Assembly (NCBI GenBank): GCA_003532515.1
Contig: DOEX01000021.1
Location: 1 to 5,911 of the forward strand
Length of the DNA: 5,911 bases
DNA from: Anaerolineaceae bacterium
GTDB taxonomy: Bacteria; Chloroflexota; Anaerolineae; Anaerolineales; Anaerolineaceae
Direction of reading: 5' to 3'
The position numbers and the translations under genes are program-made. The notes under the pieces are model-generated. The model searched no databases. It was given only the letters and a program-made list of their open reading frames with translations, and was not told where the DNA came from. The first letter of the stretch is position 1; the number at the start of each line of letters is the position of its first letter. Below, in pieces: positions 1 through 5,703 of this stretch.

Positions 1-1663
1 GGGAGAGGTCGACTACTTCATCGATCCAGCCATCAGAGAGACCGTTCCAACCGCAGCCGTAGCTGTTTCCGGAAGGATTGAGGTTGGTGCAGTTCTGTGA
101 ATCCAGGATTTCCCAGTTTGTACCGTCCACAGAGGCAGAGATATAAGCGTAGTCATAGTCCTCTTCGAGGTCATACCAGGTGTTAAAACGCAATTCTGCA
201 TGACCGCTGACCTGGCTGAGGTCAAACTCACGCGTCAGGCGCATGTTGGATTCATCGCCAAGGTTTGACCAAAAAAAGTATTCGCCCGAGCTTGGGTCAG
301 TGAAAGGCAAAAGGCTGACCACTTCGCTGCCAGTGAACTCCAGGGAATAAGTACCTGGACAGGCGAGCGTGATGTAATCCACACCATATTGATAGACATC
401 GCCGGTAATCGCTGACGGACATTCATAATAGGTTTTGTCATTGTCTATTGAATAAGGGGAGTACGTAATGTAATCGTACCGCTTGTTTTCAATGCCTGTA
501 TCCTGGAGCATATTTGCTACAGCCCAATCGGCAAAAAATTCATTGCCGGTATACACCTTCCCGGTTGTCGGATTTTGTATGCCTAATTCAGTAAAAATTG
601 CATCCAGGCTGGCGAAACCATTTTCGTCATGACTGACGAAAGCTTTGGTGGCATCCTCGCCAAAGCGATCAAGAAAATAGACCATAAACAGGAAGCTGGC
701 ACCATAGTGAGGACCGTTTTCACCGACATCTCCACCCCAATCGTTCAATTGCATGTCAGCGTTGCGCATGTATTCCCAGTCGAAACCACCGGTATCAAAG
801 CCATTGACGTGTTCTGCTAACATCGAAAAACCTTCATTCACCCAGGATTCCTCGTTTTTGTCCTGGTACCAGTGGATCATATGCTGAAACTCGTGTGCCA
901 TTGTTCCATAGATGTAAGAATCGTTTAAGGGAACATTGTCTGAACTGAGTAAAAACATCTCATGAGCGTTAGAAAAAGGGTGTGCGTCCGGATGTAATTC
1001 ATCTGCGGAGGAGAAATAGCCAGCCAGGGAATTTCCGAGACCGCCAGCGTACAGAACGTAAAAACGTGAGTCGCCATCCACGCCAGGGTTCCATTCCTGA
1101 CCAAAGAATTCACGGTTGGTGGGGATGATCTCCTGGTCAAAGGTGCTGGCGAGTCGATCCAGGTCAGACTGGTTGAACTCAACTCCATCTTCGATCCAGA
1201 AGTAAATATTGTCTCCGACATACTGGAGCGTTGCATTGACTTTGAAGTTTTCGTTGGTGTCTGTATTTGAAGCCCAAAAATCTTTTTGTGCGCCAACATT
1301 GTAAGGTGCGCTCTCATCAGTCAATACCTCTGGAACGCCTGGCTTCCCACCCAATCTGCCCACCAGATCGATCGGGTCGTTAATGGGAACGATGTTCTCA
1401 TTAAGCACACGAAGCGTCTCATGAGCCTGGTCTAACTGATCTGGTTCAAGATTGATCGTTCCAGGGTCAATTGTAACTTCCGGGGTGGGCTCGCTGGACC
1501 AGGTCTCGGTCCAGGGTTCGGGCATGGTGAAATCAGACTGTTCTACATTGGTTGATACTCTGGAAATGAAAACGCCAGCAGCAGCCAGGCAAAGACAGCA
1601 TAGGCATAGGAACAGTGCAATTAAAACGATCGCGATGATCGGAAGAGACTTGTTGGAATTCAT
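1..1663 (-). CDS. Secreted/anchored zinc metallopeptidase, immune inhibitor A-like (3' end cut by window edge)
   Basis: The minus-strand frame from ATG at 1663 stays open to the left edge, giving 554 residues with the C-terminus missing. Residues about 7-33 are a hydrophobic, cysteine-rich segment (signal peptide or anchor), followed by a Thr/Glu/Pro-rich linker to about 65. A probable peptidase domain spans about 120-430. It contains HEFQH (His257, Glu258, His261), and WVNEG supplies Glu277 as likely third zinc ligand, a gluzincin-like layout rather than the HEXXHXXGXXH of classical M6. From about 440 the sequence becomes beta-rich, with a RLTREFDLS strand at 475-483 and a DYAYISASVDG-type strand, as in the MAM-like domain of immune inhibitor A proteins. 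The start is firm: an in-frame TGA lies two codons upstream (1670-1672). GAGGG at 1667-1671 is an SD with short spacing. Probable role: degradation of extracellular protein. Family assignment is from memory of similar Chloroflexota proteins; the exact peptidase family (M6- or M30-like) is uncertain. Confidence 0.85.
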   Translation of the reverse strand, partial: MNSNKSLPIIAIVLIALFLCLCCLCLAAAGVFISRVSTNVEQSDFTMPEPWTETWSSEPTPEVTIDPGTINLEPDQLDQAHETLRVLNENIVPINDPIDLVGRLGGKPGVPEVLTDESAPYNVGAQKDFWASNTDTNENFKVNATLQYVGDNIYFWIEDGVEFNQSDLDRLASTFDQEIIPTNREFFGQEWNPGVDGDSRFYVLYAGGLGNSLAGYFSSADELHPDAHPFSNAHEMFLLSSDNVPLNDSYIYGTMAHEFQHMIHWYQDKNEESWVNEGFSMLAEHVNGFDTGGFDWEYMRNADMQLNDWGGDVGENGPHYGASFLFMVYFLDRFGEDATKAFVSHDENGFASLDAIFTELGIQNPTTGKVYTGNEFFADWAVANMLQDTGIENKRYDYITYSPYSIDNDKTYYECPSAITGDVYQYGVDYITLACPGTYSLEFTGSEVVSLLPFTDPSSGEYFFWSNLGDESNMRLTREFDLSQVSGHAELRFNTWYDLEEDYDYAYISASVDGTNWEILDSQNCTNLNPSGNSYGCGWNGLSDGWIDEVVDLS

Positions 1664-1700
1664 AGACCCTCATACTTTCTGGTAATGTTTTACCCGGTTG

Positions 1701-1706
1701 ATTATA
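1701..1706 (-). promoter_or_regulatory. Candidate -10 box for the leftward metallopeptidase gene
   Basis: On the minus strand this reads TATAAT, a perfect sigma70-type -10, within TTGTATAATC. It lies 37 bp upstream of the ATG, so the predicted transcript would start near 1694 with a leader of about 30 nt that includes the GAGGG Shine-Dalgarno. No good -35 lies at 16-18 bp; a TTACAA sits 21 bp upstream, which is too far for a standard promoter. Moderate support only. Confidence 0.45.
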
Positions 1707-1800
1707 CAACCTCTTGTTTGAAGGATATTGTAAGCACAAGCTTGGACGGGTGGGATAGATTTTCTAGCTATTCAATTGTTTAGTTGTACGGTGGGGGCTT

Positions 1801-1902
1801 GGTGGAGAGCTCCGGTCAAATCGCGCACACGGCGAGGACGCCGGTGCGATCGAAACGCAATGACTTGGCGAGAACACCGGTGCCATCAGCGTTCAATCGG
1901 TT
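1801..1902. repeat. Degenerate 36-bp tandem repeat, about three units
   Basis: Units begin at 1831 (GGCGAGGACGCCGGTGCGAT...) and 1867 (GGCGAGAACACCGGTGCCAT...), exactly 36 bp apart and nearly identical over the first 21 bases. A third, shorter unit of 30 bp at 1801 keeps GG-G--GA---CCGGT---ATCG. A GGCG at 1903, again in phase, starts what may be a decayed fourth copy containing GAGGACGGGTG. The units carry no spacer, so this is not CRISPR. It could be a regulator-binding array or a remnant of an intergenic repeat family; the sequence does not decide. Confidence 0.6.
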
Positions 1903-1908
1903 GGCGGA

Positions 1909-1957
1909 TTGAGGACGGGTGAAGGCTCATTTTTTACCGAAGCTTCGGCGTCCTCAA
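1909..1957. repeat. Nested inverted repeat with perfect 12-bp palindrome
   Basis: TTGAGGAC at 1909-1916 is exactly complementary to GTCCTCAA at 1950-1957, enclosing 33 bases. Inside, CCGAAGCTTCGG at 1937-1948 is a perfect palindrome, preceded by a run of six T. The outer arms share GAGGAC with the 36-bp repeat unit just upstream. It lies about 110 bp before the rightward gene, so it could be an operator or cruciform-forming site; no regulator can be named. Confidence 0.5.
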
Positions 1958-2052
1958 TACACACCTTCGGCGGTACTACGTCATGCCCAACAAAAACATC
2001 GTCTTGCCTTACGGTTGTGTCGTCTTTTCCTGCGTTGAAATCGTCTTCAGGT

Positions 2053-2058
2053 TACAAT
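2053..2058 (+). promoter_or_regulatory. Candidate -10 box suggesting a near-leaderless transcript
   Basis: TACAAT ends nine bases before the ATG at 2068. If it acts as a -10, transcription would start about 2064-2067, leaving almost no leader. This would agree with the lack of a Shine-Dalgarno before 2068. TTGAAA at 2035-2040 is only 12 bp upstream, too close to be a normal -35. Inference from position and motif alone. Confidence 0.35.
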
Positions 2059-2067
2059 TTATCCGCT

Positions 2068-3342
2068 ATGAAACGTTGTTATTTCTGGTCAAAAATTCGC
2101 CGAATGGTCAATTTATTGCTTCTATTTGTTGTCATGGCGCTCCTGTTCGTCTCTTCCAATATTCTTTACGATGGATCCTTATCTTCTCTTAGCAATTTGT
2201 ACCGATGGGATGAATTTAACTATGTTTCCTGGGTGGTTTCTGCCCTGGTCGATAAGTTCTCGAATGCCACGCTGGGACTTGAGCACTTTATTGACGACGA
2301 AAGACAGGCTGAAATTGTATTGAAGTATCTTGATCAAATCGGAGAGGTGGAGGCACTTGAAAAGCGCCTGGAGGAACTAAATTCAGACCCCAACTTAAGG
2401 AAAAGAACCGGTGAGATAGCAGCCGTCGACAACCGCTTGCAAGAAGAAACCGAACGCATGCATCAATATGGACGAATTGCTGAATCGATCCTGCAAAACC
2501 AGACTGAAAGAAACCTTGTGGAAATGGGTTTCGGCGTTGGAGGGCAGATCCTTCCTCCTCTGCTCTTTAAAGTGACAGATCTACCTCTCAACCTGATAGT
2601 TTCGCCACGAGATAGCATCAGCACGCTGCGAAGCATCAGCTTGGAACCCGGCATGGATGCACTGGAGAAAGAAGCGCTTGAAGAAGCGGTTTTTGGGCAG
2701 TTTAACCTCTCTGGCCTGGTGGAGCCGGTCGGAGGCATTGGCGCGTACCCGACCATGGTCATGCGTACGCGCAGTATCAACTGGCTAACAGAGGTAATCG
2801 CCCATGAATGGTTCCATAATTACCTCAGTTTCTTTCCACTAGGCGTCAGGTATTTTGAAAACGACTCTCTTCGCTCGATCAATGAGACCACGGCCAACCT
2901 GGCAGGCAAAGAGGTGGGCAGACATGTTATGATCCGGTTCTACCCTGTCTATGTCAGTTTGTATTACCAGGCAGGTCGCGATCAGGCTACTGTGTTGCCT
3001 GAGGGAAGGCAGCAAGCTTTCAACTACCGCAAACAGATGCGGGAAACCCGGCTTGTGGTTGATTATCTGCTCTCAATAGGTCAAGTAGAGCAGGCTGAAA
3101 GTTACATGGAAGAGAGGCGAGAATTTTTCTGGCAGAATGGATACCGTATACGTAAGCTCAATCAAGCGTACTTTGCTTTTTATGGCTCCTACAATGACAC
3201 TCCTGGAGGCGGGGCAGCTGGAAATGATCCTGTCGGTCCAGCGGTCCAGCAGTTGCGTGAACAGTCGACCGGTTTGAAAAATTTCATAGATAAAGTCAAA
3301 CAGATCAAGTCATTCGAAGAATTAATATCAGAACTGGATTAG
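2068..3342 (+). CDS. Membrane-anchored HEXXH metallopeptidase of uncharacterised family
   Basis: The protein has 424 residues from ATG 2068. The frame extends upstream to a TTG at 1909, but that part reads as low-quality Ser/Thr-rich sequence over the repeats, while 2068 places a basic MKRCYFWSKIRR and a membrane segment (about 14-34) at the N-terminus. A charged, helical, probably coiled-coil stretch covers about 78-150. The zinc site is HEWFH (His246, Glu247, His250), with Glu273 in SINETTANLAG as likely third ligand, a gluzincin layout. Near the C-terminus LNQAYFAFYGSY (364-375) recalls the LNNA...Y region of the putative aminopeptidase family Aminopep (PF10023), which also has HE..H followed by NE..A; this resemblance is by eye. 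The bulk of the protein should lie outside the membrane. It is divergent from the other metallopeptidase gene. Substrate unknown. Confidence 0.75.
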   Translation: MKRCYFWSKIRRMVNLLLLFVVMALLFVSSNILYDGSLSSLSNLYRWDEFNYVSWVVSALVDKFSNATLGLEHFIDDERQAEIVLKYLDQIGEVEALEKRLEELNSDPNLRKRTGEIAAVDNRLQEETERMHQYGRIAESILQNQTERNLVEMGFGVGGQILPPLLFKVTDLPLNLIVSPRDSISTLRSISLEPGMDALEKEALEEAVFGQFNLSGLVEPVGGIGAYPTMVMRTRSINWLTEVIAHEWFHNYLSFFPLGVRYFENDSLRSINETTANLAGKEVGRHVMIRFYPVYVSLYYQAGRDQATVLPEGRQQAFNYRKQMRETRLVVDYLLSIGQVEQAESYMEERREFFWQNGYRIRKLNQAYFAFYGSYNDTPGGGAAGNDPVGPAVQQLREQSTGLKNFIDKVKQIKSFEELISELD

Positions 3343-3360
3343 GGGAATTTTTTCCAGTTC
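3331..3360 (+). terminator. Stem-loop spanning the metallopeptidase stop codon
   Basis: GAACTGGA (3331-3338) pairs exactly with TCCAGTTC (3353-3360), a perfect 8-bp stem. The TAG stop (3340-3342) lies in the 14-base loop. A pyrimidine-rich stretch, CTTTCTCTTC, follows rather than a true T run, so this is at best a weak intrinsic terminator or a 3'-end protecting hairpin. Confidence 0.4.
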
Positions 3361-3382
3361 CGGCTTTCTCTTCATATTCATT

Positions 3383-3388
3383 TATAAT
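3383..3388 (+). promoter_or_regulatory. Candidate -10 box of the kinase-rhomboid-PAP2 operon
   Basis: A perfect TATAAT sits 23 bp before the first kinase ATG, after a stop-codon hairpin that separates it from the previous gene. Transcription would start near 3395. At 17-19 bp upstream only TTCCGG or CCGGCT is available, so the -35 is poor. Confidence 0.5.
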
Positions 3389-3411
3389 CAAGGCTTAACA
3401 CACTGACAGAG

Positions 3412-4044
3412 ATGAACATGGACGAAAATCAAATGATCTTTGGCGAGCTGCCAACTAACCCCCTCCTAATCGTGATTTCCGGACCTTCAGGGATCGGGAA
3501 GGACGCCGTCGTCGGGTTGCTGCGCAAGACCAATCTTGACACCCATTTTGTGATAACAATGAACTCCAGGGCTCCCAGACCTGATGAGGTTGAGGGTGTC
3601 GATTATTTTTTTGTCAGCCGGGAAGAGTTTGAAGAGAAAATCGCCAATGACGATTTGATCGAATATGCCAGGGTTTATTCGGACTATAAGGGCATACCCA
3701 AGTCCCAGGTAAAGGAAGCATTTGCTTCAGGAAAAGATGTGATCATGCGGCTGGATGTGCAGGGTGCGATGACAATTCGCAAACTGTGCCCCGATGCTAT
3801 CTTGATCTTCCTGACTGCCAGCAGCCGTGAAGAGTGGATCAACCGCCTGCTGGAACGTCGTAGTGAGACTCCAGAAGAGCTTGAATTGCGTTTGTGTGTG
3901 GCGGCTAAAGAGTATGGGATGATTGATCAATTCGATTACCTGGTGGTAAATTCGGACAAGCATCTTGACCAGACTATATCCGATATCCAGGCAATCATCA
4001 AGGCAGAACACCTCAAGACTCACCCCCGAAAAGTTGATTTATGA
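3412..4044 (+). CDS. gmk: Guanylate kinase-like P-loop nucleotide kinase
   Basis: This 210-residue protein matches bacterial guanylate kinase in length and order of motifs, an enzyme that makes GDP from GMP and ATP in the cytoplasm. Seen: P-loop GPSGIGKD (24-31), GMP-domain SRAPRPDEVEGVDYFFV (52-68; Arg53, Arg56, Glu59, Tyr65), LIEYA (Glu84), DVQGA (Asp115), lid LLERRSETPEE (146-156; Arg149, Arg150), and terminal FDYLVVNSD. By eye against yeast Guk1, several GMP-contact positions differ: Tyr78 becomes Lys93, Ser80 becomes Ile95, Asp98 becomes Arg113, and Ser34 becomes Thr49. The P-loop Ser/Thr after Lys is Asp31. So kinase fold is near certain, GMP specificity less so. Two ATGs compete: 3412, and 3418, which has AGAG six bases before it and may be the true start. 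First gene of the operon; its stop overlaps the next start. Confidence 0.85.
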   Translation: MNMDENQMIFGELPTNPLLIVISGPSGIGKDAVVGLLRKTNLDTHFVITMNSRAPRPDEVEGVDYFFVSREEFEEKIANDDLIEYARVYSDYKGIPKSQVKEAFASGKDVIMRLDVQGAMTIRKLCPDAILIFLTASSREEWINRLLERRSETPEELELRLCVAAKEYGMIDQFDYLVVNSDKHLDQTISDIQAIIKAEHLKTHPRKVDL

Positions 4045-4820
4045 ACTATTTCCAATCTGACCAGAATCAACCTGAAAACCAGGTTCCACCTACGCCGCCG
4101 ATTCCACGGTATCTCACAGGACCAAAACGTAGCAAGCCGATATTGACCTATGTGCTTGTTGGGCTGACTGTACTTTTTTACCTTGGCCAGGTGGCGGTAG
4201 AACAAATTTTTGGTTTTGATTTGCTGTTTTTCTTTTTGGGCAAGGTCAACGAGGCAATTTTGCTCGGTCAGGTCTGGCGTTTGTTCACTCCTGCGCTCCT
4301 GCACGCCTCGCCTCTACACCTTTTGGCAAACATGTATGCGCTTTACATGTTGGGACGTTCTTACGAGACCATCAACGGACATCTACGGTTCGTATTGCTG
4401 TACTTGATCAGTGCTTTTGGTGGCAATGTTTTATCCTTTGTCCTGGGGAAGTACAACTCACTGGGTGCATCGACGGCAACCTTTGGACTTCTGACTGCTG
4501 AGGCTGTTTTTATCTGGCAGAACCGGGATTTCTTTGCTAATCGTGGGCGATCCAACCTGATCAATATTGCCATGATCCTGGCTGTAAACCTGATGATCGG
4601 ATTGAGTGCTGGGACGATGATCGACAACTGGGGACATTTGGGCGGTGCAATTGCCGGTTTGGTTTTTGCGTTCCTGGCTGGAACCCGTTGGCAGATTGAT
4701 AGAGTCAATGGTATTCCAGCTTTTATGGACCAACGGACCAAGAAAGATGCCTGGCTTGCTTTTGGCCTGGTGTTTTTCGCCTTCGCAATCATAGCCGCCA
4801 TTCCTTTTTTCAGCAGGTGA
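4041..4820 (+). CDS. Rhomboid family intramembrane serine protease
   Basis: The protein has 259 residues and is polytopic, with an estimated six to seven membrane helices. The N-terminus (1-32) is hydrophilic and proline-rich and probably cytoplasmic. Rhomboid landmarks: WRLFTPALLHASPLHLLANM (79-98), with the HxxxN pair His93/Asn97 of the oxyanion region; GASTATFGL (142-150), with nucleophile Ser144; and WGHLGG (197-202), with catalytic His199. The usual GxSG glycine after the serine is Thr145 here; I recall GASTA in other rhomboids and do not read it as inactivating. It cleaves membrane-anchored substrates within or near the bilayer; the substrate is unknown. Its ATG overlaps the kinase stop as ATGA (4041-4044) with no clear Shine-Dalgarno, which suggests translational coupling. 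Confidence 0.93.
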   Translation: MNYFQSDQNQPENQVPPTPPIPRYLTGPKRSKPILTYVLVGLTVLFYLGQVAVEQIFGFDLLFFFLGKVNEAILLGQVWRLFTPALLHASPLHLLANMYALYMLGRSYETINGHLRFVLLYLISAFGGNVLSFVLGKYNSLGASTATFGLLTAEAVFIWQNRDFFANRGRSNLINIAMILAVNLMIGLSAGTMIDNWGHLGGAIAGLVFAFLAGTRWQIDRVNGIPAFMDQRTKKDAWLAFGLVFFAFAIIAAIPFFSR

Positions 4821-4824
4821 GAGG
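4819..4824 (+). promoter_or_regulatory. Shine-Dalgarno that fixes the PAP2 GTG start
   Basis: GAGAGG lies eight bases before GTG 4833 and overlaps the last bases of the rhomboid stop codon (TGA 4818-4820). It is the strongest ribosome-binding site in the window and supports the GTG over later starts. Confidence 0.7.
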
Positions 4825-4832
4825 TTGATAGA

Positions 4833-5384
4833 GTGAAAGAATTCTTAAGTAAGGACGCTGAACTTTCTCAAAAATTGCTCATTGCAGAAGACCGACGATT
4901 TATACGCTCATTTTTAGAGGCAATAAGTCATAGTTGTGATTCCTGGTACTGGCTGATTGGACTGGTGGTGATTTGGGCAGCGACCGAAGAAACCCCCCGA
5001 CAAATGGCGATTTTCACAGCATTTGGGCTGGTTTTGCTGGCAATTGTGGTGCTTGCTGCCAAGTTTCTGATCAAACGACCTCGCCCGGAGGGCGAATTTG
5101 GACAAATTTACCGTGTAACCGACCCTCATTCTTTTCCTTCAGGTCACGCTGCAAGGGCGATGGCGATTGCATTCATTTTCTCAACCATCGGGAACCCCTG
5201 GTTGACGATTGTTGTTTTTGTCTGGGCGATTTTGGTCGGCTATTCAAGGGTCGCCCTGGCGCTGCATTATGTCTCCGATGTGGTGGTGGGTTGGTTGATC
5301 GGATTGGTGAGCGGTTGGCTGGCGATGCTGCTTTTCCCGCATTTTATCAGGTTGGTTGGAGAGTTTTTTCCGTCGATTTTGTGA
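4833..5384 (+). CDS. PAP2-family membrane phosphatase
   Basis: The protein has 183 residues with the full PAP2 signature: KFLIKRPRP (Lys77-x6-Arg84-Pro85), FPSGHA (Ser103, Gly104, His105) and SRVALALHYVSD (Ser138, Arg139, His145, Asp149). His145 is the expected nucleophile and His105 the acid/base. Hydrophobic segments near 39-51, 58-77, 107-119, 122-137 and 148-168 fit a polytopic membrane enzyme with its active site at the outer face. Family members remove phosphate from phosphatidic acid, phosphatidylglycerol phosphate or undecaprenyl diphosphate; this sequence does not say which. The length suits the short bacterial type. It starts with GTG 12 bases after the rhomboid stop and is the last gene of the operon. 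Translation ends with three in-frame stops in a row (TGA TAA TAG, 5382-5390). Confidence 0.93.
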   Translation: MKEFLSKDAELSQKLLIAEDRRFIRSFLEAISHSCDSWYWLIGLVVIWAATEETPRQMAIFTAFGLVLLAIVVLAAKFLIKRPRPEGEFGQIYRVTDPHSFPSGHAARAMAIAFIFSTIGNPWLTIVVFVWAILVGYSRVALALHYVSDVVVGWLIGLVSGWLAMLLFPHFIRLVGEFFPSIL

Positions 5385-5473
5385 TAATAGTTTCTGGCCG
5401 ATAGCTGATAGGATTCGTGACATTCGGTTGGTTAAGGGACCATTTTAGGTCTTGCTGACAGACTCAACCCTAA

Positions 5474-5540
5474 CCCCCGCTTTGCGGGCCCTCCCACTCC
5501 CACACGCTACGCTTGCGGGATCTTCGACTTAAGGGAGGGC
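5474..5540. repeat. GC-rich intergenic inverted repeat, probably a dispersed element
   Basis: CCCGC-TTT-GCGGG (5476-5488) forms a tight hairpin, and its last base overlaps a second pair, GCCCTCCC (5488-5495) with GGGAGGGC (5533-5540). Its overall form, starting CCCTAACCCCCGC and closing AAGGGAGGGC, resembles REP- or MITE-like palindromes that recur between genes in many bacteria. That it is multicopy in this genome is inference; only one copy is visible here. It may also help end transcription of the operon. Confidence 0.5.
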
Positions 5541-5550
5541 TTTAGATCGA

Positions 5551-5577
5551 TCGTGCCGGTCTCCTGACCGAGCACGA
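5551..5577. other. Bulged 11-bp hairpin
   Basis: TCGTGCCGGTC (5551-5561) pairs with GACCG-A-GCACGA (5566-5577): 11 pairs, one bulged A (5571) and a TCCT tetraloop. No T run follows on either side, so it is not a normal intrinsic terminator. It could be part of a structured RNA or of the adjoining repeat region. Confidence 0.45.
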
Positions 5578-5589
5578 GATTTGACCAGA

Positions 5590-5680
5590 GGTCTCACTAA
5601 ACCCAACACAGAAAAAAGTCGGAGTGAGACCGCACACATTCATAACTTTCAAATGCCTGATAGCGGCCTGATTCCGACTT
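5590..5680. other. Overlapping, mutually exclusive stems; possible structured RNA or palindromic element
   Basis: GGTCTCACT (5590-5598) pairs perfectly with AGTGAGACC (5623-5631). The second arm also lies within a longer imperfect stem, 5616-5633 with 5663-5680, which has 16 of 18 positions paired, counting one G-U, around a 29-base loop. The two folds cannot form together. This resembles alternative pairing in regulatory RNA, but no known riboswitch class fits, and overlapping palindromes from repeat elements could look the same. Strand not determined. Confidence 0.35.
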
Positions 5681-5703
5681 GCGACTCCCCTGAAGAATAG
5701 CTC

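Larger units (their letters stand above)
1664..2067. other. Divergent noncoding spacer between two metallopeptidase genes
   Basis: This 404-bp stretch separates two genes that are transcribed away from each other. I see no convincing coding frame in it. It holds a TATAAT box for the leftward gene, a degenerate 36-bp tandem repeat (1801-1902), a perfect 12-bp palindrome nested in an 8-bp inverted repeat (1909-1957), and a -10-like box next to the rightward start codon. These are listed separately. Confidence 0.75.

Noticed and set aside
13..1317. Several separate minus-strand short frames in the left third, which could suggest small genes or a broken gene
   Set aside because: They are shadows. 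One uninterrupted minus-strand frame from 1663 to the window edge carries a coherent metallopeptidase with HEFQH, and its codon count fits exactly at residues 257, 474 and 539, so there is no frameshift.
1576..1605. Lipoprotein lipobox in the cysteine-rich N-terminus of the left peptidase
   Set aside because: The cysteines sit in the hydrophobic core as CLCCLCL without the usual L-[AS]-[GA]-C context, so a signal peptide or anchor is the safer reading.
1801..1938. CRISPR array, because of the 36-bp period
   Set aside because: The 36 bases are the whole repeat period, with no unique spacers between units, and no cas gene is present.
1909..2067. N-terminal extension of the second peptidase to a TTG at 1909
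   Set aside because: The extra 53 residues lie over the palindrome and spacer, show no protein-like pattern, and would bury the basic-plus-hydrophobic anchor that begins at ATG 2068.
4973..5404. A 143-codon plus-strand frame overlapping the PAP2 gene
   Set aside because: It is a shadow frame of the PAP2 coding sequence, which has all three signature motifs and a good ribosome-binding site.
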